Source of the DNA: Guadua angustifolia
Taxonomy: Eukaryota; Streptophyta; Magnoliopsida; Poales; Poaceae
Length of the DNA: 64,000 nt
Assembly (NCBI GenBank): GCA_036346375.1
Contig: CM070517.1
Coordinates: 12,503,161-12,567,160 of the forward strand
Direction of reading: 5' to 3'
Shown here: one piece after another, positions 9,640 through 20,639 of the stretch
How the letters are laid out: every line of letters begins with the position of its first letter
Numbering within the stretch: the stretch's first letter is position 1
Made by a program: the position numbers and the translations under genes
Notes under the pieces: generated by a model
Database searches by the model: none
The model's input: only the letters and a program-made list of their open reading frames with translations
Told to the model about the DNA's origin: nothing

Positions 9640-12600
9640 CTGAGTGTTCCTAAAGCGCCTGCTTCTTGCTAAACAGTCGAGAGTCACTGTTTTTTGGGCG
9701 GCGTCGAGGACTCGGTTTTCATCTTTGTTCGATTGAGTTTTAGTCTGAGAGTTGCTCGTGGTCGATCTTTCCACCGTCCTCTTGATATTCCTCGTTTTTC
9801 CCATCGAGGTAGATATCGGCGGTGTGAGTGTTCGGGTAGGAGATTTGGGCAGCGTCGTTGGGATGGTCGGCCTTTGCACCACTGGGGCCAAACCGGTGGC
9901 AGCTCCTACATCTTCTACTAGAGTTGATTCTTGATCTTGTGAGAGTCGAGCCTTCTTCCTCTGTGGTGGTACTTTGAGGCGTCGTGTGATTGATATTGGG
10001 TTCCCGTGTCCTCACTTTATCCCAATCTTGAGTCTTCTCTCTCTCTTTGACTTGATCGGGTTAAATCGGATGGGGAAGGGAGATGTTTGGATTGTTGACT
10101 CGGTTGTTCTCGCCATATGACCGGAGACTCTCGTTGGTTCTCTTCCTAGTCCGAGCCCCGTTGATGAGTTGATCACTTTTGGGGATGCTTCTTGAGTAGA
10201 GTCATTGCTAAAGGTACCGTCTGCATTAATGAAAATTTTATTCTTAAGGGCGTTGCCTTAGTGAGTAAGTACGCAATATAATTTGCTTTCCGTTTCTCGA
10301 CTTATCGATGACTCTTTCGAGGTAAGCTTTAAGAGCAATGCTTGTAGAATCCTCGATTCATCGGAAGAGTTAGTTTTGGATTTCTAGATTTGGGAGGGTT
10401 TTTCGTCTGATTTTTCTGTTTCTTCGGAGACTCTCTTGGTGTTTGATTATACGAGTCTCGTGATCTCTCCTTCGGCATAGGAGACTTGGTCACATTGGTT
10501 TTGATCATTTGACCAGAGTTAGCGGCATGATCTTATTAAGTGGTTTGCCCAAACTCAAGATGGTCAAAGACTTAGTTTGCTCTCCCTGCCGACATGGCAA
10601 GATGGTTCTTGCTTCTCATCCTCCAATCACCGTAGTGATGGTGATGCACCGAGACAGCTTTTACACATGGACCTTTGTTGGTCGGCTAGAGTCTTGATCG
10701 ATGGGAGGGAAGTGGTATGTCCTTGTCATTGTTGATGATTTTTCGAGATATTCTTGGGTATTTTTCATGGCCTCGAAGGATGAGACTTTTTCTCACTTTA
10801 GGGGATTGGTTAGTAGGTTGTCTGTTGAGCTCCCGGTGCATTCTGAGCTATCTGCAGATGATAATGGCACCGAGTTCAAGAATTCCTACTTTGAGAGTTT
10901 CTGTGGAGTGCAGGGTTAGAGCATCGGTTCTCCTCTCCATCGTCCCTCAACAAAATGGCGTAGTGGAAAGGAAGAATAGGACCACTGTTGAGATGGCGGG
11001 ACGATGCTAGATAGTCTGATACTCTAGGAAGTTTTGAAATGAGGCTATAGCTCTTGCTTGTCATGTTTCCAATCGCGTTTTCTTGAGAGCACATTTGCAT
11101 CGCACTTCTTATGAGTTGAGGTATGGGCGAAAGCCGGTGTTTCTCATTTTCGCGTTTTTGGTTGCAAGTGTTTCATCTTGAAGTCCGTAACCTAGATAAG
11201 TTTGAGTCTCGTTCTTGATGGTATTTTTACGGGTTACTCGGCGTCTTCTCGTAGCTATAGGGTGCAGGTTGTGATGCGAATAGGATCATAGAGACTGTGG
11301 CGTGACCTTTGATGAGGCTAGCCGGGAGCTAGACCGATATTTCGAGCTCTTCTTATCCCTCCGAGACCATCTTTGTAGAGGATGAGGATGATGGAGATGA
11401 TGGTGTTCCACGATCCAGATTCCCTCTACACGAGATGCCTCCTGTTTCTATTTCACCTCGGAAGACCAACCCTTGCCTTGAACTCTTCTTGTGAGTGGCT
11501 CTGTTCCTACCTCTTCTCCTCAAGAGGTAGAGGCCACTCTATACAGTCCTCCACGACACATTCAGCGTTCTCATCCACTGAAAGCAGATCATTGGTGATC
11601 TATTCGGCGTGTTCTGGCGCTCAAAATCGAGCTTATCTTCTTTTCTGCCTTCACTCTTGCCTTTGTTGCCTCTTTTGAGCCAAAGGATGTTACTCATGCA
11701 TTATCAGATGAATCATGGATTAATGCTATGCATGAGCTGAGAAAACTTTGAGAGGAACAAAGTTTGGCGACTTGAAGAGCCCCATCTGGTCATAATGTCA
11801 TTGGGACCAAGTGGGTGTTCAAAAACAAGCAAAGTGAGGATGGGGTTATCGTTACGCAACAAGGCTAGGCTAGTTGCACAGGCTTCACTTTCGGGTTGAG
11901 GTCTTGACTTTGAGAGACCTTTGCCTCAGTAGCTAGACTAGAGGCAATTAGAATCTGCTTGCATTCTCTGCATCGGGGCTTCAAGCTCTATCAAATGGAT
12001 GTCAAGAGTGCATTTCTCAATGGCTTCATTGAGGAAGAGGTGTATGTCAAGCAACCTCCGAGATTGAGAACCCCAAATACCGAACCATGTCTACAAGCTT
12101 TCCAAAGCCTTGTATGGACTTAAGCGAGCCCCTAGAGCTTGGTATGAGAGGCTTAAGTCCTATCTTCTCGGTCATGGTTTCAAAATGGGTATTGTAGACA
12201 AAACTCTATTCATCGGACACGGGATTCTCATTTTCTTCGTCGATTTATGTGGGCGATATTATCTTTAGCGGCTCATCTCAATCTCTTGTGTCTCATTTTT
12301 ACGAGGTGATGAGCACAGAATTTGAGATGAGTATGATGGGTGAGTTGAGCTACTTTCTCGGCTTCCAAATCAAGCGGACTCGGGAGGTACTTTCTCGCAC
12401 TAAGGTAAATATACTCGGGACCTCTGAGGCGGTTTGATATGTCGATGGAAAGCCTTTGATGACTCCTATGGCCTGCTTCGCTGTCCTTGAGCCCGATGAG
12501 GATGGTGAGCCCGCTTGATCAAAAGGAGTTTGAAGTATGATTGGCTCTCTCTTGTACCTTCTTGCCTCATGTGGGACATACACTTTCTTTGTGTGTATGT

Positions 12601-13183
12601 GTGCTCGCTTCAGAGCTTCTCCTCGCGTCTCTCATCGCCAAAGGTGAAGCGCATCTTCAGTACCTTGAGCTACCATTGATTATGGTATTTGGTACTCTTC
12701 TTCCTCTTGTCTATCCCTTAGAGCCTTTTCCGATCTTGACTTTCTTGGTCAGAGGATAGATAGGAAAAGCACTTCGGCACTTGCCAATTCATTGGCACTT
12801 CTCTTGTTTCTTGGTCATCTAAAGCGGTCAGGTCGCCACATCCTTCTTTGAGGCCGAGTATGTTCTTTGCACACCCGATTCTTTGTGGCAGTGCTCTGGA
12901 TGAGATCGACCTTGCGGGACTTTGGGTTGGAGATAGAGAGTGTTCCACTTTTACGTGATAACACTACGCTATTTGCATTGCCAAGAACCGGTCGGCACTC
13001 CGGACCAAGCACATTGATATTAGATATCACTTCCTTAGAGACCATGTGGAGAAAGGAGACATAGTGCTTGGTTTGTGGAAGTGACCACCGGTTGGCGATA
13101 TCTTTACCAAGCCTTTGGATAGCTCTAGGTTTGTTGCCTTGAGGAGTGAGCTTGGAGTTGTGTGCCCTACGGCCTACTCGTGA
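9640..13183 (+). pseudogene. Copia 1 pol: protease, integrase, reverse transcriptase, RNase H (broken)
   Basis: Domains appear in Ty1-copia order but in changing frames. The aspartic protease site is at about 10082-10135 (DVWIVDS then CSRHMTG, with a small deletion through the DSG). The integrase core starts at 10701 (GGKWYVLVIVDDFSRYSW), with the second Asp in DDNGTEF at about 10857 and the Glu in GVVERKNRT at about 10957. The RT region runs about 11690-12450, with IGTKWVFKNKQS. The polymerase motif at 12246-12257 reads Y-V-G-D instead of Y-V-D-D, losing a metal-binding Asp. RNase H extends to a stop at 13181-13183 after LRSELGVVCP. The product would copy element RNA into cDNA and integrate it. 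Frameshifts and the Y-V-G-D change make it inactive in this sequence. Confidence 0.9.
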
Positions 13184-14881
13184 GGGGAGCCGATGTATAT
13201 TATGTATTATATTTTATTTCAGTTTTTACTTTCTTTTGTATTGCTCGGGTGCCTATGGGTTTTATTCCTTAGAGTTATGAGTTCACTTCACTTAGACTTC
13301 GGCATGTTTTGCATGGACCTCTCATCTTGTGCTTTAGGTTGCTATCATGCTTAATTAGTCTTCTCTCTTCTCTCTAGGTTGAGTTCCTCACGCCTTATAA
13401 GTCTAGCGGTGTTGGGCCCCTGGTAGACAGGTCTCATGTGCACTCCTTAGTTTGGGATCTAGAGGCAGCTTTCCTATGTTAATCATTGTGAAAATGAGGC
13501 GAGTCTGAGCCATAGTGTTCTCTACCATCTTTTCTATACTCTATAGCCACCCAGTTCGCGGTTTCTTGACTTCTTCCCTCCTTTCTCTTTTCGGCTTTAA
13601 TTGAGTTCTTTTCGATCTTTCTTGAGCTTAATCTTGCTAATAACTCAATTTGAACCAGATTTGTGCTTAAAATGAAATCACATGTTGAGGGGAGTTTAAA
13701 ATTTGTCTCATGCATTGCATATAGACTTGTTTTTTATGAGCTTTGTCTATTATGCACATGATCCATGTTTCATTTTATACACCATGCTATATTATGAAGA
13801 AAATTCTTGCTTAGATATGTCCAAGTTCATTTATCTTGCTAAGCTTACAAAATTGAAAAATGAGCGTTAAAAGAAAACCTTGATAAAACATGTTGCGTTT
13901 ACTTGCTAAGTTTCTTCTCTAGGTGTATTTGCCATGATTTGTGAAATTCGAATTCTTTAGAGTCCCTATAGCAACTTGGGTGAATCTTGTTTGATCCATA
14001 CTTGAGTCCTTCACTAGCTTAACATGAAAATGCTAAGATGAAAGTGAAGCAAAATTGACTCTTTTGTGCGCATTAGACTCAACACCTCACATTCACAAGA
14101 CGGCTTCTCATTGCACTTGAGATGAACTTGGAATGTGTTGTGTATGACCAAGATCATTCTCTTAAGAGTCCCTCTTGAGATGATCGATTATGGCTTGAGT
14201 CAATTGCTTTAAAAATGAAAAAAAACATATGTGGGTAAAGAATGCAAATAATGTCAAACATTTGCACCCCGCTATGTCTTTCAAAAATTCAAAGAAAAAT
14301 TTGCATACAATAAACAAAAAGGCTCGAAGGACCTTGTGTGCACTTCTAGATTCCCCAAAGTGTTGAGTAGGTTGAACTCTAGGTTTTCCGTTTGATCCTT
14401 TGAATGGCTTTGCTTCTAGTTTTGAAACTAATGACAAGTGTTGCTCATGTTCAATCATGCTAAAAATGACATGGTTTTAATTAAATCTTGCTAGCAAAAT
14501 GATTATTTGCACTTGGACATGCCTTAGCTTAGTCTATTTTTTTTCATAACTTAGCTTGGTGTCATAACTTGTCTTGTTGATCACATGGATAATCTTCAAA
14601 GCTCCCTTAGGCTGCATTACTTGCATAAAAACAAAAAAAAAGGGGAGAAAAGAAAATGTCACCTTGATGCCTATATTGCCAAAAGGGGGAGAAATCGTGG
14701 TATGATCTTTGTTAATCTTTGCTATCGTTCATAGATCATAAGTTGCCAATTTGGTCATGTTCTTCATTTCTATTTCTTTGATCAAGTTTGGCTTTGCATT
14801 CAAATTGCTTTCTTCTCTTTCTTCAAACTCAATACTTATGCCTTTTCATGTGTTTGTCAATATACTCATCAAGGGGGAGAT
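13184..14881 (+). other. Copia 1 3' non-coding interior with multiple polypurine tracts
   Basis: No ORF resembling an envelope or other protein is seen over 1.7 kb. Purine runs occur at about 14641 (aaaaggggagaaaag), 14680 (aaaagggggagaaat) and directly before the LTR (caagggggagat, ending 14881). The last is the plus-strand primer site. Repeated tracts are a known Sirevirus trait. The same region, reversed, is present in copia 2 at 22778-24290. Confidence 0.75.
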
Positions 14882-16291
14882 TGAAAGACCATGTGGAGGT
14901 CTATCCTTGTGTGTGATGAGTAATTGACAAGATTTGAGATTGGATTGATTTGAAATTGAGTTTGATTTGAATTGGATCTTCAAATTGAAGCAATTTGAGT
15001 GTTGGTTTCTTTTCCTAGTGCTACGGCCTAGGGCGATGTGCCCGACCATTGAGCATAATTATGATTGATTAATGATTTTGTTTGATGCAATGCACTCATG
15101 TGAGTGGTTGCATGGATTGACTTTGAGTCAAGTCGTGGACTTGTGCTCGGATCGTTGTTTGTTTATTCGGTATGCGAGGTGTTGCTCGAGGGCTTAACGT
15201 GGTCGATGACGGACCGGAACTAGGTTCATGGAGGAACCGAGGTTGGGACTAGGTTCGTGGAGGAATCGAGGTCTGGTGGTCGAAGATGTCATGCGGATGT
15301 TCGGGCTAGAGAAGGTGCACACGAAGGCTGGTTAGTCACGTGAGTGCGGCAGCGGCCGACGTCTGCGTGCATGTGTGAATTTTGGGTTGTATGCATATAT
15401 TGGGCCATGTGTATTGGGCCAGGTGGATATGCATATATGTGTTAGGGTTTTGAGTTGTATAAAAGGACTTGAAACCTGATCAATGTAAATTAGAGGTTTT
15501 TCTGGCGTACCGTGGTTGCCGTTTTCCATGCTTGACAGAGCTTTTTCCTGGCGCGTAACGCTTCGCCTTTTGTTTATTTGTGTTTTGTTCGCAGCGGCTA
15601 GCGAAGAAAAGAAAAGAAAGAAGTCTCATCGTCAAGTTTCTCTGCGTTTTGCTCTGCAATTTGTCCTCTGCTGTCGCTATTGGCAGACCGATGCAAGAAG
15701 CAACGACGGCTCGGCAGAGATCGGAATTTCGGTGCTACAGTAACCTCGCGTTGCTACAGTAAATCGCGGGTACTGTTCACAGGCGAGGTTTTGCTACGGT
15801 AATTCCGTTTTGATTGCTTCATTTTCTTTTAGTAGATTGAATCATTGTATCTTTTATTCAACAAGTTTAATTTTGATTTGATCCATCTAAAACCTTCTTA
15901 GGGCATTAATTTAGTGTTCCTCAAAGTTTTGTTGGTTAATCTTTTGTAGATTGTGATTAATCACGAAATTAGGGTTTGCTTGATTTTCGTTATATTCTGT
16001 CACAGCAAGCTTGCAGGATTTATAACTTTTGATCTGTAGATCCGATTGACCTGATTCTTTTTTTGTTAGATGCGTATTGGAATCTAGTTTCTTCTGTTAA
16101 AATTTCAGGTCAATTCAACAGCTAGATCTCCGGAAATTTACAATTTACCAAACGCATATACTCTGTTTTGTTGAATACAAAGCAATTAATTGAGTCTGAA
16201 TTAGGGTGAATTTTTAGTAGATCAAAAATTTGATTTTAGCTTCCGCTCAATCATTCACCCCCCCCTCTGATTGTCGCCATCCGATCCTACA
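14882..16291 (+). repeat. Copia 1 3' LTR
   Basis: 1410 bp, begins TGAAAGACCATG and ends CCGATCCTACA, followed by the TSD acata. TATAAAAG at 15458-15465. See the 5' LTR for the pattern of differences. Confidence 0.95.
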
Positions 16292-16381
16292 ACATAACAT
16301 TAACAAAATGTACATCCAAAAGGGGCGCTAGTATTACATCAGAATTATGCGCCAACTAGATACCTAGCTAAACTACTCTAT

Positions 16382-16714
16382 CTACATCCAGAAATCATCA
16401 TTGTCATCGTTGTCTTCGTCCGACGAGAGCAAGACGTGGCCGGAGGAGGAGGAGGTGTCCAAGCGGTACAAGACGGGGATGTAGTCGCCGGCGTCCTCCT
16501 CGCTAACGCCGTCGTCGTCGCTCCCCGCCGCCAACTTCGGCTCCTCCTCCTCCTCCTCCTGCTCCTCCTCGTCCTCCTCCTCCTCGCCCGGCTTCTCCTC
16601 GTGGTCACGGCCTTTGCCATCGCCGCCGCTTCTTCTTTGCCGCCTCACTACCACTACCACTACCACCGCTTGCCGCCGCCCTACGCGATGGCCTCCTCCT
16701 CCTCCGCTTCCCAA
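16382..16714 (-). pseudogene. Acidic C-terminal ORF of unknown function in CACTA B
   Basis: A 110-codon minus-strand frame with a Gly/Val-rich start, a run of Glu/Asp (EEEEDEEEQEEEEEE), then DYIPVLYRLDTSSSSG, LLSSDEDNDDNDDFWM and a stop. The run of acidic residues ending in Trp-Met looks like a genuine protein tail rather than a chance frame. The complementary frame is a poly-Leu shadow of the same GAG/CTC-rich DNA. To the right, 16715-16892 continues GC-rich in another frame and could be the same gene after a frameshift. I do not recognise the family. It lies in CACTA element B, in the same orientation as that element's ORF, and could be an element ORF or a captured gene. Confidence 0.4.
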
Positions 16715-16960
16715 TCGGGGACCCGATTAACGGACGCCGACAATTGGCCGTGGCGACGGCGACGAGTCGCGCTACTTCTGGCGGACTCAATCTGCACCGA
16801 CATTGCGGAGGAGGATGAGGACGAGGAGGCCGACATTGCCGAGGACTCGAGGAGGGAGAGAATAGGAATGGCTTGGGGGAAGTTGTGAACACGAACTGCT
16901 CCCCCGGTGGTTAATATAAGCATCGGAAGGCAAAGGGACGCCCGCGTGTCTAGCATACCA

Positions 16961-17080
16961 GATCGTCCGGTAGGTAGAAAAGCAAGTACAGGATTCTCCT
17001 GTCTATGTAAATATGTGCACATCGGATCGTCCGCTTGTAGAAAAGCAAGCATGAGATTCTCCTATCTATGTAAATATGTC
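16961..17080. repeat. Two-copy tandem repeat, period 64 bp
   Basis: The unit beginning GATCGTCCGG (16961) recurs at 17025 with GATCGTCCGC. Both contain AGAAAAGCAAG, GATTCTCCT and CTATGTAAATATGT. Part of CACTA element B. Confidence 0.7.
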
Positions 17081-17905
17081 GAGGAGCAGGCTATGGGTCA
17101 TGGGCTTGGGGGTCTCCGGAGTTGTCTCTGCCAAGACTAACAGAGGTCCACCCTCGGACCCTAAAACCCATAGCGATCTTTATTCTCTGTGATCGTAGCA
17201 ATCGCAGCAGAAAGTGATTGGCAGAGACCAAAGCTCTACACATGTTGTCTTGCTAGGTGCTCTCTGAAGCACGGAGCCGATTCCACAGCATCGGACGATC
17301 CGGCCCGAGTTAGGATAACGCCGATCATCCTCGGCGCATAACTTTCACCGTGGGCTACAACGGAACTACAAATCGAGATGATCCCAGATGTGTAAATATA
17401 TATATACCATCCATCCTACCGCAAAAAGCCTTCAAAGTAATCTTATGTGTCTTAACTCCTGGCGAAAAGAGTGCAACATAAAATGGCCATACCGTTCGGT
17501 ACTAATTTAGTGTTGAAGTAATTAATCACCCTACGGTCCTAAATGTTCACATCGTTAGCGGGCGCTATATTTCACATAGATCGATCGATTAATCAAGGAA
17601 CAACTACGAGTGGCGCAACATTACGATAACTCATCCTTACATGAAGATCCGACAAGAGCTAACACCACTAAAATCAACTCAAAGACTACGTGTCCGTACA
17701 TTCTCGGTAGAATGCCCAAAGATCGGAGCCGAGTGGATCGACCTCGCTCTGAACAGAGTCGCCGACAGGCTCGTCGAGGTCATGATATTGAAATGGTCTA
17801 CTCTCGTCACTATCGGACTGATGGGCTAGCGGTGATGTCGTAGGAGCAAGCTATGGGTCATGGGCTTGGGGGTCTCCGGGAGTTGTCTCTGCTGCACTAA
17901 CAGGG
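17081..17905. repeat. Dispersed 65-bp direct repeat in CACTA B
   Basis: 17081-17145 and 17841-17905 share CTATGGGTCATGGGCTTGGG, GGTCTCCGG and AGTTGTCTCTG, and end in a Tyr/Leu-poor CTAACAG segment. The 700 bp between them (17146-17840) shows no gene I can name. Confidence 0.6.
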
Positions 17906-18089
17906 TTCGAGGGTCAAAAAGTGGATCACGAATTTTAAAGAGGGCGCCAATCTCCCGTGCTTCAACCCCTCTCCCATGCACATTCTATCTACATTACATC
18001 TTCCTCTCCACAAGATATATAAACTTCTACAAATGTCAGGAATGAGATGCTCTTACCTTAGAGAGTTAACTATTCCAAAGATTTCAAGT

Positions 18090-18914
18090 TCAAAACCTAG
18101 CTCCCCCCTCGTTTTCACAATTTTGGGGCCGCCTGGAACTGCCGTAGAGAACGATCTGTTCGAAGCTTTAAAGCGAAGTTTCCACAGGCGGCTCCTTAAG
18201 ACAACGGCCTGCAGAAAAATAATAACGATCAATTAGCAAAACAACACTACCGGATGATCCGTCAAAGGCCAAAAGAACCATACCGGAGTATTTTCTGGAC
18301 GTTGATTTCTCTCGTAGTGCCGCCAAGGTAATGTAACGGATGATCCAAAGACGTCAATAAAAACTCATACCGAGTATTGCACGGACGTTGATTTACGTGT
18401 TTTGCGTATTGTACAACAAAGGATGATCTGCACGCATAAAAACGCATACCCAAGATCTCCTTTGTCACAAGATATGCGCATAAGCATTTACAAAATTTGG
18501 ACAGCGGTTTGTTTAAGAACTACGCCTTTAAAGACTTGAACATCACCACGGGGGTTCCTTAATTAATTAGGTCACAATATAATTAACTAAGGCGGCTTGC
18601 TTAACGCATCGATGAGAAATCGCGATTTTAGATGCGGCCAGAAGAAAGCCGCTATGTAAAGATTGATTTCCCGAGCGCTTCCTTAAGAGAGCCGCTGAAG
18701 AAAATATAATTTCCACAAAGGCGGCATCTAAAGGGCACCTCCGTGAAGAGATCAATATTTTCACAGCGGTTTCTTCGAGAGCCGCTTATGAAGATATTTT
18801 ACACAAAGTGTTCTTAACCCCAAGGACCGCCTCGATCATTTGAGGCGGCTCTCCTTTTAATCCGCCTGTGGAAAGAAATCATTGGTGTCTAGGAAAATCA
18901 TTTCTGTAGTAGTG
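18090..18914 (-). repeat. CACTA B terminal inverted repeat and subterminal repeat array
   Basis: The terminus 18901-18914 reads CACTACTACAGAAA on the minus strand. Inside are inverted and direct copies of TTCCACAGGCGG, GGCGGCTCTC, GAGCCGCC and AACCGCC-like units (for example near 18130, 18180, 18590, 18660, 18720, 18780, 18840, 18862). Such arrays bind the element-encoded proteins in En/Spm-type transposons. The 3-bp tta after 18914 would be the TSD; its partner is outside the window. Confidence 0.8.
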
Positions 18915-20110
18915 TTACCCACCAGTTGTTGGGGCCATGCAGTGTTGCACGCTGCATCATTAATTCAATTCAGACCAACTGCATACCATGAATTTTCCCC
19001 TTTGCAGCTAGTGCGTGGGAAAGAACCAAGTATTTCCCATCTGCGAAAATTTGGCTATGCTGTATACGTGCCAATCTCTCCACCACAGCGTACCACCATA
19101 GGGTCTCACCAAAAGCTAGGGATCTATGTAGGTTATGAATCTCCATCAATAATTAAATACCTAAAGCCTATGACAGGGGATCTGTTCACGGCTCGGTATG
19201 CTGATTAGGGATGGCAGTTTTACCCATGGGTTTGGGTACCCGTGGGTACCCGACCCGATAAGAGTGGGTATGGGTAGCACTTTAGACCCATGGGTTTACG
19301 GGTTTGGGTACCCGATAAGCCCATAGGATGTGTGTGGGTGTCGATTTGTACCCATGGGTACCCAACGGGTATCCTATGACATGTGGGCCCACTTTTTCAA
19401 AGGTATATTAGAAAAACAAACTCACTGACTGCTCGGCTGAGTCGGCTCCTCCTTGATTCCCCTCGCCCCCATCACCTCCCTCCCCTTGCCCCATCGCCTG
19501 ATTGTTTCGGCCTCCCTCCCTAGCCTTTGCCTCCCCATGGCGATGCCCGCTGCTCCCCCTAGCCATCGACCTCCCATCGACTCCCTCGGCCACAAGATAG
19601 TGCCCAAAATAAGAGAGAGAAAGGAGAGGTGAGAAGGAGATAAAAGGAGAGGTGACCCCTACTCACCCGAAAGGCAACGCTCCCCGCGCGTTCCCCGAGG
19701 TCTAGTGTTCCGGTGGACCGAGCCATGACCTTCGGCGTCTGCGAGGGGGGAGGAGCATGCATGGCGGCCAGAAGACCCACCTCACCTCTCCTTCGCCCTT
19801 GATTGCTCAAGGCCGGATATGTGCCCGTGGGTACCCATTTTGTATTGGGTACCCATTGGGTTTGGGTATGGGCACAGATCTGTACCCGCAAAGCTTAGTG
19901 GGTTTGGGTAGACGGGACTTTGTTCGGGTTTGGGTTTGGGTTTAAGGCAGAGGTACCCGGAGGTACCCACCCGATTGCCATCCCTAATGCTGATTCTATT
20001 TTTGATGAGGACAATTTCCCGGCATTAGGGGGAGAAAAGTACCACATTAAAGAATGCCAGAATAGATTGGAATGCCACGGCATTCACCCTTAGACCCACA
20101 CAAGAAAGAA
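18915..20110 (+). pseudogene. Copia 3 integrase C-terminal part, split by a hAT-like element
   Basis: The frame reads LPTSCWGHAVLHAASLI, PLQLVRGKEPSISHLRKFGY and GIYVGYESPSIIKYLKP, the end of the integrase core and the following copia-specific region. At 19205 it is interrupted by a 781-bp insertion and resumes at 19995 with DEDNFPALGG after the duplicated atgctgat. A stop follows shortly after (HP then TAG near 20090). Integrase normally inserts element cDNA into the genome; the catalytic D,D residues lie upstream, outside the window, so activity cannot be judged. From 20110 to 20640 the linker (NGKKRGRPPVHG) is present in broken frames. Confidence 0.85.
19206..19986. mobile_element. Non-autonomous hAT-like element, 781 bp
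   Basis: Ends are inverted: TAGGGATGGCA at 19206 and TGCCATCCCTA ending 19986. They are flanked by a perfect 8-bp TSD atgctgat (19198-19205 and 19987-19994), the hAT hallmark. Both ends are packed with palindromic GGGTACCC and TGGGTA units (about 19220-19375 and 19825-19975), probably subterminal transposase sites. The middle is GC-rich with no protein I recognise. Inserted in the integrase gene of copia 3. Confidence 0.9.
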
Positions 20111-20639
20111 GTTGAACTTGAAGTTCAGAGGATAATAAGTCTCGCAACAAATAGCCGATAACTTGCCAGATGCCTTCGCTGATTATAAGGGAGTGACAAA
20201 ATCTCATATACCTGCAGTAAATGCACCTGAAAGAGTGGAAATACCCCAGAAGGTTATTGAACCCACTCTTGCCCCTAATGGCAAAAAGAGGGGAAGGCCT
20301 CCAGTGCACGGACTCGATTCATGAGACGCCCACGTAAATAGAGAACCGAGCAAAAGAGATCACTACCTGAGATAGTTGAACAAGCTCAACCAGTTGTTGA
20401 GAAAATCCCTGAAGCGAGCCATCCTGATGATGGTAATCTCCCTGAAGTGAGCCATCCTCAAGATGAAAATCCCATGGAACATTTATACAAGACAATTTAA
20501 CGCTGGAAGTCGAACACCAAGACTTCATCGCTAGGGAAATCATGAGGAGCCGGAAGAAATGAATGAAGAAATATCCACCAATTATGTGGATTCGGAGAAT
20601 TATATAAAAGAAAGACTACAATTGTCGACATTTATTTTG

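Larger units (their letters stand above)
5876..16291 (+). mobile_element. Copia 1: complete Ty1-copia (Sirevirus-like) retrotransposon
   Basis: Two direct LTRs (5876-7276 and 14882-16291) bound a gag-pol interior, with a perfect 5-bp TSD acata at 5871-5875 and 16292-16296. Order is LTR, PBS, gag with zinc knuckle and coiled coil, protease, integrase, reverse transcriptase, RNase H, a 1.7 kb non-coding stretch with several polypurine tracts, LTR. Long gag, long 3' interior and multiple polypurine tracts fit the Sirevirus lineage. It is inserted in CACTA element B. The LTRs are nearly identical over long AT-rich stretches, indicating a recent insertion. Yet gag-pol is full of short indels, which does not fit a young element unless the sequence itself contains errors. 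Confidence 0.95.
1..18914 (-). mobile_element. CACTA (En/Spm) element B, left end outside window
   Basis: The right terminus is seen at 18901-18914, which reads CACTACTACAGAAA on the minus strand, the signature end of CACTA DNA transposons. Inside it, 18090-18900 carries repeated short motifs of the type CCACAGGCGG / CCGCCTGTGG, typical of CACTA subterminal repeats. The body has a minus-strand second ORF of the plant Ptta/En-Spm type at the far left, two captured gene pieces, and an acidic ORF. I see no catalytic TNP2-type transposase, so this copy is either non-autonomous or has it outside the window. It is inserted in copia 3 (pol resumes directly after 18914) and is itself split by copia 1 (5876-16291, TSD acata on both sides). 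The part of B inside the window, without copia 1, is about 8.5 kb. The left boundary and its TSD cannot be seen. Confidence 0.85.

Noticed and set aside
16436..16888. Plus-strand 150-codon ORF with a poly-Leu stretch resembling a signal or membrane segment
   Set aside because: It is the complement of a GAG-rich acidic frame on the other strand; the Leu run is the shadow of Glu codons, and the rest has no domain.
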